A DNA stretch of 64,000 nt from NCBI RefSeq assembly GCF_018873765.1, contig NC_057924.1, forward strand, positions 9,821,001-9,885,000. Reading direction: 5' to 3'. Position 1 is the first letter of the stretch; each line of letters begins with the position of its first letter. The position numbers and the translations under genes are program-made. The notes beneath the pieces were generated by a model. That model had not been told where the DNA came from. It worked only from the letters and a program-made list of their open reading frames with translations, and ran no database searches. The stretch is from Telopea speciosissima. Taxonomy: Eukaryota; Streptophyta; Magnoliopsida; Proteales; Proteaceae. Positions 36,501 to 46,769 of this stretch are shown in pieces.

Positions 36501-36964
36501 CCGAGTTTGTTTGTTTGTTTTTTTTGTTAAAATAAATGTAGAGCTTCAGGTTCAACAAGCAAATTTCAAGCACAAACCTTTATGTAACGCCCAAGAACAA
36601 AAGATGGTTTAGTACCAGGGTTTGGGAGATTAGGAGGGTGCAAAATTAATCTCACATCAGTTGAAGAGGAAGATCTTGAGCTTATTTGATATAACGCGTT
36701 TTAAAATCATGAGACCCATTAGACCAAAGCGGACAATATCATGCTAAGAGAAGAATTAGAGATACAAAGTCCTTTTCAAGTATTTAATCCCAGCTACAGA
36801 ATATGTTGCTTAATTCTTCTGATCAAATAGGAAGGAAAATATTTTTGTAGCAAGGAAAAATGGACGGTCTCGTATCTGGAACTTATTCGGAGATTATGAT
36901 CGATGATTCGAGTGCTAGATTTGCAATCAATAAGAAATCGAGCACAAAATAAAAGGAATAGAAA

Positions 36965-39900
36965 TGATAGAATTTGAATTTCAAAGTATTTGAAATTGTG
37001 TTGTATTTCCCCTTGTCATCTCTATCGACTTTGGGGTTTGCTTTATAGCAGTTTGAGAATGCACAACGTTACAGTAGATCTGTTACAGGAGATAGAGTTT
37101 GAACTCATGTAGAACTTCCTAAGTTGTAGGGATAGTTCTTATCCTTATCTACTGGAACAACCCCAACGCCTCTTGACTGGTTCAATTGGATATTCAAATT
37201 TTGAATATTTGAATATTCCGTTACACACCCCCTCAAGCGAAATGGTCGTTGGGTCACATTGAGCTTGTCCCTTAGAGCTTTGAACCGTGGTCCAGGGAGG
37301 CCTTTTGTAAACAAATCTGCTACCTGATCACTGCTGGGCACGAAACGGACACAGAGACGATTGGAGGCCACTTGTTCTCTTACAAAGTGGTAGTCAATCT
37401 CTATGTGTTTAGTTCGTGCGTGAAATAATGGGTTGGCAGCCAAATAAGTGGCCCCAATATTATCACAATATAGCAGTGGTGCTTGGGCCGGAATATCAAG
37501 ATCTTGGAGCAGCTGACGTAGCCATAATAATTCTGCCGCCGCATTTGCCACACCTTTGTATTCCGACTCTGTAGATGACCTAGCCTCCGTGTGCTGCTTC
37601 TTGGAGCTCCAGGAGACCAGGTTGTCACCAAGGTAGACACAGTAGCCACTTGTCGACCGTCGATCGTATGGGCAGCCTGCCCAGTCCGCATCTGTATAGG
37701 CAATCAGCTGCAACGAATTGGACAGTTTGATTTGGATCCCCAATGCTAGTGTATCCTTTAGGTAGCGAAGTATCCTCTTCACGGCGGCCCAGTGTGTTAC
37801 AGTTGGGCTATGCATGAACTGGCATACTCTATTTACGGAGAACGCGATATCCGGACGAGTGAGTGTCAAATACTGCAGTGCCCCAACAATGCTCCTATAG
37901 AGAGTGGGATCATCAAAACACTTTTCCATATCACGATCAAGTGAGCCGGTTGAGCTTGGCGTAGGCATTGGTTTGGCCATATCCATGTTGGCCTTTTGAA
38001 GCAGATCCAAAATATACTTCATTTGGGATAGATGTAGGCCTTGAGAATCACGAAGAGCCTCAATCCCAAGGAAAAAACTCAATTCACCAAGGTCTTTAAT
38101 AGCAAATTCAGTGCCAAGGGTGGTGATGAGATCCTGGATCTGACTAGAGCTTGAGCCAGTGATTATGATGTCATCGACATAGACCAATAGATACATCATG
38201 GTTGACTTTGCCTTGTGGACAAAGAGAGCCGAGTCTGACCCTGCTGATTGAAAGCCAATGGACATGAGGAATGTGCCAAGTCTGTGATTCCAGGCCCTGG
38301 GTGCCTGTTTTAAACCGTATAGGGCACGTTTTAAGTGGCAAACATGATTGGGATAGTTGGGGTCGACAAAGCCCTGTGGTTGTGTCATATAGACATCTTC
38401 TTGGAGTGCGCCATTGAGAAAGGCATTTTGCACATCCAATTGCCGAAGTGGCCACCCCCTTGATACTGCGACAAACAGAACCGTCCTTATTGTAGTGGGC
38501 TTTACCACAGGGCTGAATGTATCAAAATAATCTAGCCCTTCTCTTTGATGAAAGCCCTTGGCTACGAGGCGCGCCTTATAGCGTGAGATGGACCCATCAG
38601 AATTCCTCTTGATTCGGTAAACCCACTTATTTCCCACCAAATTCATTGATGGTTGTGAAGGTACTAGTTGCCAGGTCCCATTTCTTAGAAGCGCATTGAA
38701 CTCTTCACTCATGGCCTCTCTCCATTTTTTACTTTTGCTAGCCTCAGTGAAGGAGGTGGGCTCCACTTTAGTAGGGTCTTTTTGGGTAAGGAGGGATTCA
38801 GGAATCGGGTAGCGAGTAGCCATCAAGTTTAGCCGTGAAATCGGCTTTGCAACTCCTGATTTTGAGCGGGTTACCATTGAGTGTTGCATCGATGGTGGGG
38901 CTACAGGAGCCAATGGAACAGTGGGTTGTGGTAGAGGCTCGGTTGGTGGACTTTGTGGAAGTGGAAGTGGGCCTTGAGGTGCTGGACTTAGTGGTTGCAT
39001 TGATTGAGCTTGGTTCGGCAGTGGTGGTATTAGGCCAATGGATAATGGTATTTGGTTAGTGGAAACAATGTTGTCATTTGTAATGACTAATGGTGAATGG
39101 GTGGGTGGGTTATTTGTGATTGAAGTGGAGTGTAGCAGAGTGGCCAATGGGAAACGCGCCTCATCAAAGGTCACATGGCGTGAGATATAAGTACGCCCCA
39201 CCGTAGGGTCAAAACACTTGTACCCTTTATGCGCATTACTGTATCCAAGAAACACACACTGCTTCGATCGAAACTCCAGTTTATGCTTGTTGAATGGCCG
39301 CAGCCAAGGATAACAAGCACAGCCGTATGTTCTTAATATTAGATAATCCGGCTCTTTGTTGAACAGTATTTCATATGGTGACTTTTCTTCCAACACTGGA
39401 GTAGGTAGTCTATTTATTAAATAGACTGCTGTTTCAAAAGCAGTCACCCAAAAAGTCATGGGAACAGATGCCCTTGCCATTAGAGTGAGGCCCATTTCAA
39501 CTATGTGCCGGTGCTTTCTTTCTGCTCTCCCATTTTGCTCTGATGTGTGCGGACATGAATATCGATGCACAATGCCATGCTGCCTAAAGTGCTTATCAAA
39601 AGACTGGTACTCTCTTGCTCCATCTGATTGAAAAACTTTGAGATTACAGTTGAAGAAATTTTGAACATATGCATTAAATTGTAGAAAAATGGGTAGAGCT
39701 TCAGATCGGGATACAAGTGGAAAAGTCCAACAATACCGGCTGAAATCATCAATAAATGAAATGTAATATTTAAACCCTTGCAATGAAGGAGAGGGTGCAG
39801 GTCCCCATATATCGGAGTGCACTAGTTCAAACGGAGCAGACGCTGTTGCTTTATTTAAGCCAAAAGGAAGTTTGTGAGCCTTTCCCAATTGACATGAACT

Positions 39901-41728
39901 GCAAACTGAAGAAGACATTGATGCTTGAAAAGGTAAAAGCGAGCGGTGTATTACTGACTTCATACACTTGGATGATGGATGGCCAAGTCGGTCATGCCAA
40001 ACCGACGTCGAAACTCGTTCACCAACATGAACGGTGGGCAGCAATGGTGGTGTGGTGGAAGCTGATGGGTGTGGAAGACGGTATAGCCCATCTTTAATCA
40101 TGCCTTGGAGTAGTCTGTTCCCCGTGCGTGGGTCCTTCACATAACAACACTTTGGGTGAAATTCCAAGATTACATTGTTATCTGCAGTAAACTTGCTGAC
40201 TGATAAGAGATTTTTTGTAATCTTAGGAACATGTAAGACATCATTAAGAGTAAAGTGCTGTAAAAGAGACTTAATATAAGAAATTCCAGTATTTTTAATA
40301 TGCAAACCTGCACCATTTCCAACTCGCACTTGATCAGATCCTGTATAAGGGGAACTAATATTTAGGTTGCCCAGGTCAGATGTAACATGATGCGTGGCAC
40401 CCGAATCGGGGTACCATGCTGAATCAAAGGACGCAGATGGTGTCGCCAGTAAAGCCTCTGATTGGGATGAGCCAGATGTTGGAGCAGTGGTGTGATAGTT
40501 GGGATTAAACCTATTATAACAGGTTGCTGCTGTGTGATTTGTTCTGTGACAAATCTGACATCCAGAACCAACAGGGTATTGCATTTGACTGGGCTGCTGG
40601 TTGTTACTACGGCCACCAGTGTAGTAAGACTTGCGGCCACCACGACGTCCCCCATTATTGCTGTAGTAGCCTCGGCCACGGGTGAGATTGTTGCTTGTGT
40701 TTTTGGTGGTGATGTTGGCCTCCACGGTGGGTAGATCAAGCTGAGAAGTACGCTGATCTTTCAATATCTCTTGACTTAGAAGCATACCTGTGAAGTCCTC
40801 CAATGCTAATGGTTCAATCCTGGTTGTAACCGATGTAGCAAAAGCCTCATAGTCTGGGCCTAGGCCTTTGAGAGTACTGAGAATAATATCTGAATCTGAA
40901 ACTGGGTTGGCGGCTGCAGCGAGGTTGTCGACCAAGCTTTTAATACGTTGAAGGTATTCCGCCATGGTGAGTGTTCCCTTCTTTAGTTGAAGGAGTTGAT
41001 ACTTCAGTTGCATTACGCGTGCCTGCGACTGAGACGCATAAGTGCGTTCAAGAATCTTCCAAGCAGCATGGGGGGATGTTGCGCCAATTATCTGACCAAG
41101 AGCGCTTTCAGTTAATGAAGAAATAATCCAACTTAGGATTATTTGATCCTGCCTTCTCCAGGTGAGATAGGCTGGATTGACTGTGGCTGGTTCGGTTGAG
41201 GAAGAGATAGGTGAAGGAGAGAGAGTTTGAGGTGGAGAAAGGTGGGCTCCATCTACATATCCATAGAGATCATAGGCATGCAGGAGTGGAACGAACTGAG
41301 ATTTCCATAGTAAGTAGTTCATACGATCCAGCTTTACTGGAAGAAGAGAGACAATATTGGTTGGGGAGATGGTGGTAGGCTGAGCATCAGTGGCTTGAGT
41401 AACAGTGGCTGAGTCACCGGAATTTGTCATTGTGATGAGAGACGTATGTCAAAGGCGAGTGATACCACGATAGAATTTGAATTTCAAAGTATTTGAAATT
41501 GTGTTGTATTTCCCCTTGTCATCTCTATCGACTTTGGGGTTTGCTTTATAGCAGTTTGAGAATGCACAACGTTACAGTAGATCTGTTACAGGAGATAGAG
41601 TTTGAACTCATGTAGAACTTCCTAAGTTGTAGGGATAGTTCTTATCCTTATCTACTGGAACAACCCCAACGCCTCTTGACTGGTTCAATTGGATATTCAA
41701 ATTTTGAATATTTGAATATTCCGTTACA
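36965..41728 (-). mobile_element. Ty1-copia retrotransposon, looks whole and very young
   Basis: A complete element of 4764 bp, probably Ale/Retrofit-type by its short LTRs, small size and gag style (lineage inferred). Terminal repeats lie at 36965-37225 and 41468-41728 (261 bp, near-identical by eye). The 5-bp target duplication AGAAA is at 36960-36964 and 41729-41733. The primer-binding site adjoins the right LTR and a G-rich polypurine tract adjoins the left LTR, as expected for a minus-strand element. It inserted in the 3' flank of WIP2 after the array formed. Confidence 0.96.
37105..41430 (-). CDS. Ty1-copia gag-pol polyprotein
   Basis: A single 1441-aa frame with, in order, gag, a CCHC zinc knuckle (CQICHRTNHTAATC, around residue 290), aspartic protease (WYPDSGATHHV), integrase zinc and core regions (WHDRLGHPSSKC), reverse transcriptase (LLVYVDDIIITGSS) and RNase H (YTDADWAGCP, SSTESEYKG). 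Copia order (integrase before reverse transcriptase) is clear. The last residues run into the 3' LTR. It is a mobile-element gene unrelated to the host genes around it. Confidence 0.96.
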   Translation of the reverse strand: MTNSGDSATVTQATDAQPTTISPTNIVSLLPVKLDRMNYLLWKSQFVPLLHAYDLYGYVDGAHLSPPQTLSPSPISSSTEPATVNPAYLTWRRQDQIILSWIISSLTESALGQIIGATSPHAAWKILERTYASQSQARVMQLKYQLLQLKKGTLTMAEYLQRIKSLVDNLAAAANPVSDSDIILSTLKGLGPDYEAFATSVTTRIEPLALEDFTGMLLSQEILKDQRTSQLDLPTVEANITTKNTSNNLTRGRGYYSNNGGRRGGRKSYYTGGRSNNQQPSQMQYPVGSGCQICHRTNHTAATCYNRFNPNYHTTAPTSGSSQSEALLATPSASFDSAWYPDSGATHHVTSDLGNLNISSPYTGSDQVRVGNGAGLHIKNTGISYIKSLLQHFTLNDVLHVPKITKNLLSVSKFTADNNVILEFHPKCCYVKDPRTGNRLLQGMIKDGLYRLPHPSASTTPPLLPTVHVGERVSTSVWHDRLGHPSSKCMKSVIHRSLLPFQASMSSSVCSSCQLGKAHKLPFGLNKATASAPFELVHSDIWGPAPSPSLQGFKYYISFIDDFSRYCWTFPLVSRSEALPIFLQFNAYVQNFFNCNLKVFQSDGAREYQSFDKHFRQHGIVHRYSCPHTSEQNGRAERKHRHIVEMGLTLMARASVPMTFWVTAFETAVYLINRLPTPVLEEKSPYEILFNKEPDYLILRTYGCACYPWLRPFNKHKLEFRSKQCVFLGYSNAHKGYKCFDPTVGRTYISRHVTFDEARFPLATLLHSTSITNNPPTHSPLVITNDNIVSTNQIPLSIGLIPPLPNQAQSMQPLSPAPQGPLPLPQSPPTEPLPQPTVPLAPVAPPSMQHSMVTRSKSGVAKPISRLNLMATRYPIPESLLTQKDPTKVEPTSFTEASKSKKWREAMSEEFNALLRNGTWQLVPSQPSMNLVGNKWVYRIKRNSDGSISRYKARLVAKGFHQREGLDYFDTFSPVVKPTTIRTVLFVAVSRGWPLRQLDVQNAFLNGALQEDVYMTQPQGFVDPNYPNHVCHLKRALYGLKQAPRAWNHRLGTFLMSIGFQSAGSDSALFVHKAKSTMMYLLVYVDDIIITGSSSSQIQDLITTLGTEFAIKDLGELSFFLGIEALRDSQGLHLSQMKYILDLLQKANMDMAKPMPTPSSTGSLDRDMEKCFDDPTLYRSIVGALQYLTLTRPDIAFSVNRVCQFMHSPTVTHWAAVKRILRYLKDTLALGIQIKLSNSLQLIAYTDADWAGCPYDRRSTSGYCVYLGDNLVSWSSKKQHTEARSSTESEYKGVANAAAELLWLRQLLQDLDIPAQAPLLYCDNIGATYLAANPLFHARTKHIEIDYHFVREQVASNRLCVRFVPSSDQVADLFTKGLPGPRFKALRDKLNVTQRPFRLRGCVTEYSNIQNLNIQLNQSRGVGVVPVDKDKNYPYNLGSST

Positions 41729-41885
41729 AGAAAGAAACAAATGATAGAGGAATGGTGTATGATCTTTTACTTTGTCCTCTAGAACCAATTAATGTTCTCT
41801 CAATCAGTATTTACAGAATGGACGAAACAGATGTAACACAGCTCTAGAGTGGTACATCGTGAGCAGTAAAGAGATTTGGAACTCA

Positions 41886-42164
41886 TCAATTGGGACCCCA
41901 ACAGCTCAAGTACATAACTTTTCTGAGAGATTCTTCTGATTGTTTCATCTTCTCATCGCTTGGAACCATCTTCTTAGTCATCGCCATTGAAGAAGAGGAA
42001 GAGGGAAGTCTGTTGGTTCGAGAAAGAGATCCGCAATTGTTCTTCGCGTGTTGATGGAGAGATCTAATGGTGTAATTCCATCTGCAAAACCCTCCTTGAT
42101 CCTTCAGTGCTTCTACAGCCCCAACGCTTGCAGCCACGATCCAAGCTCTGCTAGTAGAACTCAT
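41886..42164 (-). CDS. Wound-induced protein WIP2 of the array (DUF3774)
   Basis: An intronless 92-aa protein, nearly identical to WIP1. It has the same AWIVAASVGAVEALKDQG start region and SEESLRKVMYLSCWGPN end. One extra Gly (KDQGGFCRWNY) comes from a 3-base insertion, unique in the array. The copia element ends 157 bp from its stop codon. The promoter has the conserved block and TATA box, but a GA microsatellite separates them. Confidence 0.93.
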   Translation of the reverse strand: MSSTSRAWIVAASVGAVEALKDQGGFCRWNYTIRSLHQHAKNNCGSLSRTNRLPSSSSSMAMTKKMVPSDEKMKQSEESLRKVMYLSCWGPN

Positions 42165-42307
42165 TTTCTGTTCTCTTCTCTACTGTTGTTGCTTTCTCTT
42201 TGAATCTCGAGAATCAATTAGAGTGAGAGTTTATGGAATGTGAACTTGTGAATAAGCAGTTTAAACTTCGAATTGAGCTTGAGAGGGTAAGGTATACCCA
42301 GAAACCT

Positions 42308-42313
42308 TAAATA
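42308..42313 (-). promoter_or_regulatory. TATA box of WIP2
   Basis: TATTTA in context CTATTTAAGG on the minus strand, about 145 bp 5' of the ATG. Confidence 0.65.
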
Positions 42314-42321
42314 GGAAGAGC

Positions 42322-42328
<7 letters not shown>

Positions 42329-42362
<34 letters not shown>
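42329..42362 (+). repeat. (GA)n microsatellite in the WIP2 promoter
   Basis: About 16 GA units lie between the TATA box (42308) and the CCAAT/GCCCAC block (42390). WIP1, 3 and 5 have only a few scattered GA pairs in the same place. Confidence 0.95.
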
Positions 42363-42366
<4 letters not shown>

Positions 42367-42389
42367 CACTGAAACTGTGTTAGTCATTA

Positions 42390-42416
42390 GAACCTGTGGG
42401 CGGTTTTGCCCAATGG
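42390..42416 (-). promoter_or_regulatory. WIP2 conserved promoter block
   Basis: The minus strand reads CCATTGGGC followed by AAAACCGCCCACAGG. It carries an inverted CCAAT box and AAACCGCCCAC, which agrees at 9 of 11 positions with the hypoxia-responsive promoter element as I recall it (AAACCA, three G/C, GC). Confidence 0.6.
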
Positions 42417-45400
42417 TTTGGGAACTAGGATAGCTGATCAAATTTGGATCCTCTACTGTCGAGTTGCCCGACAGGACCATGCTGCCCAGTCACAGAGTTG
42501 TGCGCAATGCCCACCTTACCTCTGCCCAAACACCTTGCCCGATAAAAAAAGGGGCAAAATCGGTAATCCAAATCGAGAATACTATCAGTGACCAGATTGT
42601 TTATCAGAAATTAAGAATTGAAGATAAAAATATAAAACCACTGAAGAGCCCATAGTCCACGGACCATGCAAGTGGGATGACAAAGAAATGCTTACATTTA
42701 ATACTTTTTTAAACCCACTTTTAAGTTTTAACTTGGATTATGGGAGATCAATAATTGGAGTAGCTAAATACATAATCAGATTCATTGAAGGTACCTTTCT
42801 TTATTATAATCCCAGTCTTTTAAAAAATATAATCTGTCTCTATTAATACCCTTCCCAAAGCAACCATTATTTTGAATATGTTGGGAAAAGATTCTGTTCC
42901 AATTATCTTTTCTTTAATGGAAAAAGAATGCTAATTGAATGTGTAGCTCCTGCGTCCTAACCTAAGAGCACATAAAGATATTGAAAATCGAAAATCTTAT
43001 TCATATTGATGCTTGTGCACATGTCCTCACTGGCCCCACATTAGTGCAAAGGCTACATGCCTAGATAGCGATCTCTTACCCTTAAAGTAAAAGCACGGTT
43101 CTACGAATTGGTACCAAATAGGTGGAATCCATCAATTCGGATTAGAATCGAATCAATGGAATTAGTCGAGCCCAATCTGGATTCCTACATATACAAAGCG
43201 GTTGATCTGTGCTGGATTTCTAGGGTTTAGGTCGATTCTCGACCAACTTTGCTTGAATCGAAATTGGTTGAGGTCAATCCATTGTCAAGTCCACATATTT
43301 GAATCTTGGGCAAAAGTTATTAGAGCGAACATTTACAAAATGAGAGAGGGAGAGAGAGAGAGAGGAGGAAGTTTGTAGAGTGTGAGGACTTCCTATGTAT
43401 TAAATTGTTCCATTGCACCTTATTTATGCGTTCATATATGCCATTTGCTCAAAGAACCTTTTCTTCTTTTTGTTTTTAGCTCTTTTAGATAGGAGAAACG
43501 GTTCTCTCTGAACAAGTGGCATAGAAGAGCACATCAACAAGAGGTGACAAAATAATGCTGTATATTAGAGGGGCAATGAGGTCATTTTATATGAAAAAAA
43601 AAGAGGAGATGAGTATAGAATGCTAACGTATCCTACCCCAACAACTCACAAAATCCTTTCCCCTATGAGATATAGACATATAGATAGAGAAGGACAAGGG
43701 TATGTAGATGCGTTAAGAAAATATTGGTGAGGGGGGTCTCCACATTGTGAAATGTTTAGATTGGTGGGGGTAGAGTAGAGTGCACTTTTTATCTATCATA
43801 TTATGTCCCATATGGATTTTGATGGGCTCCTCCAAATGCAGATAATGACTCCAAAAAGGAATATCATGAGAATGGATAAAGGATTACGAAGTGGGGACAA
43901 TGACGTGGCATCGTGTCTTCATGAGTTCGACATATAAGTGGGATTAGATTTTTTTTCTTTAAATCTATCCAATTCAAGGGCCTATAGGCCAACTGCAAGG
44001 TAAGGGGGAAGGTTAAGACAAGCTAATACTCTTACAACTAGGGGAAGGGATGAGAAGGGTGCCAACCAAGAAAGCCGGTCTTTGGGAAAAAACATCCTCC
44101 ACAAGGCCCTAATCTGGCGGTACATTATAGTGCGGACATGAGAGCTCGACACGTGGAAGATGCGATATCCAATGATATCGAGCTCGAGATGAAAGAAAAG
44201 GGGAAAAGTGCCTTGCATCGAACTCGTACCGTTGGATGAAGCTTCTTCCACGTGTCGATCTCTCAAGACTGCACTGCAAAGGATTTTAATCCCGGTCCCT
44301 TGATCTTAACATCTAACTGAGGTATCGAGAACAAGGAAAGATAAATTGATAAAAAGATCTGGGTTCGATTCCTTTGCATGTACGTACAGGTGCATGTACA
44401 TGTGAGAGGTAACCATATGTCCGATTTTTACCATTCACAAGGAGAAGAGGGGTAATTATGGAAACAAATTGTATGGGTGGTTGACTCTCAAATGTACATT
44501 CACCAATCCATTCTCAAAAGCGACCTGGCTCCTGTCCAATCGTGGTGGGAACTGGATGGCCCAGCACTTGAAAACAACCCCAAAAAAAAGAGTGATCATT
44601 TCACATGTGGGCTCAGGTGGGACCCATCCCTATTTTTGTTATCATATAGTACGGCTAGACGCTCCAGCTCCCGCCACGGCTCGACAAAATCCTTTTCCTT
44701 AAATATTGATATTTTGAAAGGTAAAATAATCAAACCGGAAAAAGTACCGATGGCGGTACGAAATAAGTCCAATTGTAGTGAAATTGTAAAACAGCGAGTT
44801 CCACAAAAAGAAAACTGGAGGCGGTATTATTATTGGAGGAATTAGTGGTTTCGCCAAAACTTGGGATTGGTAGTATTTTTTTTTTTTTTTGGTAAAGTTG
44901 GGATTGGGCTGTTGAGTAGTTCCGAACTTGCGGCAGGTTCCCATGGTTTTAGTTTAATTTTTTTTATTCCGTCCCAGTATCAGAAGCTTCTCTTCAATTC
45001 CTCATTCCGCCCTCTTTCTTACTTGCATAGGAAAATGATTAAACCACTCAAGAATCTTCCATAATAATTGGAAAAAAAAATAGAATCTTTTATCAAAAAT
45101 AGAAAGCACAGAATCGTCAATTATTGATTTTAGCGAGAATTGTGTCTTAAATTCTTAATGGTTCCACAGCCTATAGACCAAGTGTTACAGTTTCTGGTTT
45201 GTTAAAAGTAATGCTGACAACAAGATAAGAATTTAGTGATTGGAGACAATTGGCATTTAATTTTCCGTTTCATTAGTGAAACCCTGCCAGTACTTGAGAA
45301 AGTTTGATCCATTTTTGCAGATGACACCTGAGTTGGGTGTTTTTTTTTTTGTAAAATAAATGTAGGACTTCAGGTTCAGCAAGCAAATTTCAAGCACAAA

Positions 45401-45700
45401 TCTTTCTCTAATGCTCAAGAACAGATAAGAAGGGAGATTTTGAGCTATGAATAAATGGTGGTTTCTTTTAAGCGTATTAAAGCCGTGGGACCTATTAGAC
45501 TATAGCGGACAATATCATTTTAAGAGGGGTTGGAGATACAAAATCCTAATCCCATCTACGGAAATGTTCGAATTGAGGATAAATTATACTATTGGTCTCA
45601 TATATCTGGAACTAATTGGGAGATTATGATCGATGATGCGAGTACTAGATTTGCAATCAACAAGAAATCGAGCACAAAATAAATGGAATAGAAGGAAACA
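42417..45700. repeat. Duplicated unit 2 (upstream of WIP2)
   Basis: The direct counterpart of 33361-36964 with few changes. It lacks the two MITEs of unit 1 and has its own 44470-44600 segment. The minus-strand frame at 43982-44266 crosses the duplicated region without a family match and is not a gene. Confidence 0.8.
45095..45300 (+). pseudogene. Deletion scar of a LICWGPK gene (unit 2)
   Basis: Left flank CGTCAATTATTGATTTTAG joins directly to GAATTGTGTCTTA and GGTTCCACAGCCTATAGACC, which lie 5' and 3' of the coding region at 58247. The whole gene, including the TATA region, is missing. The left breakpoint differs from unit 1. Confidence 0.7.
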
Positions 45701-45849
45701 AATGATAAGAATGGTGTGTATATCTTTTTTACTTTGTCCTCTAGAACCAATTAATGTTCTCTCAATCAGTATTTACAGAATGGACGAAATAGAAGTAATA
45801 CAGCTCTAGAGTGGTACGCATCGTGAGCAGTAAAGAGATTCGGAGCTCA

Positions 45850-46119
45850 TCAATTGGGACCCCAACAGGTCAAGTACATAACTTTTCTGAGAGATTCTTC
45901 TGATTGCTTCATCTTTTCATCACTCAGAACCACCTTCTTAGACATCGCCATTGCAGAAGAGGGAAATCTGTTGGTTTGAGAAAGAGAACCGTAGTTGTTC
46001 TTGGCGTGTTGATGGAGGGATCTGAAGGTGTAATTCCATCTACAAAACCCTTGATCCTTCAGTGCTTCCACAACCCCAACACTTGCAGCCACAATCCAAG
46101 CTCTGCTTGTAGAACTCAT
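45850..46119 (-). CDS. Wound-induced protein WIP3 of the array (DUF3774)
   Basis: An intronless 89-aa protein with the same layout. It has VGVVEALKDQG, NNYGSLSQTNRFPSS, a shortened Ser linker and the end SEESLRKVMYLTCWGPN (Thr in place of the usual Ser before CWGPN). The TATA box (46328) and promoter block (46388) are intact. About 30 bp of its 5' leader is duplicated (TACTATTGTTGCTTCTCTTT at about 46139 and 46178), which pushes the TATA box further from the ATG. Confidence 0.92.
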   Translation of the reverse strand: MSSTSRAWIVAASVGVVEALKDQGFCRWNYTFRSLHQHAKNNYGSLSQTNRFPSSAMAMSKKVVLSDEKMKQSEESLRKVMYLTCWGPN

Positions 46120-46327
46120 TTTCAGTACTTCTTTTCTCTACTATTGTTGCTTCTCTTTAAATTTCTAGAATCAAGTACTATTGTTGCTTCTCTTTGAATC
46201 TCTAGAATCAAGTTGAGTGAGAGTCTTGGTAAAAAGTAAAAAAAAAAAAGACAAGGATTGTGAACTTGGAAAATTAAAGCAGTTTTGAATTGAGTTTGAG
46301 AGCTAAGGTGTATAACACAGAAACCTT

Positions 46328-46413
46328 AAATAGGAAGAATGAGAGGTGTGTGTGTTGATAAGATCATTGAAACTGTGCAAGTTATTAGAACCCGTGGGCG
46401 GTTTTGCCAATGG
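46328..46413 (-). promoter_or_regulatory. WIP3 promoter: TATA and CCAAT/GCCCAC block
   Basis: TATTTAAGG at 46326-46333 and the block at 46388-46413 reading CCATTGGCAAAACCGCCCAC on the minus strand. Spacing of about 55 bp between block and TATA. Confidence 0.6.
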
Positions 46414-46612
46414 TTTTGGAGTTCGGATAGCCATGGACCACACAGACCATGCAAGTGGTTAGTGGGATGACACAAAACTTGGTGCCCATCATGATCTGCA
46501 CATGTTCTTCCATTTAATTAAGACTTTTTAAGACCCACTTCTAAACAGATCATGGTAGGTCACTAATGAGGGAGGGGAAGCTGCTTACTTGAAATGTGTC
46601 AAGAGGATGAAT

Positions 46613-46760
46613 AAAAAAACAGGAGAATGTTCTTTGTGTCGGGGTGCAGGCTGTGCCTAAATATATTAGGATGGGTGCAATGACCACCTTGCCCTTCTTA
46701 GTGGCAGACCATATGTCTGGGCACAGCCTGCGCTGCAGCACAGAGAATATGAACCCATAA
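46613..46760. repeat. MITE, GCAGGCTGTGCC family, copy 1
   Basis: Left GTGCAGGCTGTGCC and right GGCACAGCCTGCGCTG are inverted, with ends TTCTTTGTG/CACAGAGAA. Related copies lie at 53092-53245 and 55148-55265. No coding content. Confidence 0.7.
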
Positions 46761-46769
46761 AAAATTGAG

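Larger units (their letters stand above)
33361..36964. repeat. Duplicated unit 1 (upstream of WIP1)
   Basis: A 3.6-kb stretch without an intact gene. It aligns colinearly with 42417-45700, for example around AACTTGGATCATGGGAGATC (33690) and its near copy at 42734. Differences from unit 2 are mostly single bases plus MITE insertions (about 35420-35515 and 35818-35993). The right part carries the flanks of a deleted LICWGPK gene. Short frames here, such as those near 34989 and 35965, are not genes. Confidence 0.8.

Noticed and set aside
38835-40734. Several + strand frames of 74-104 aa
   Set aside because: They are antisense shadows of the copia polyprotein.
43982-44266. 94-aa minus-strand frame in unit 2
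   Set aside because: The matching region of unit 1 is not open in the same frame, so it is not conserved.
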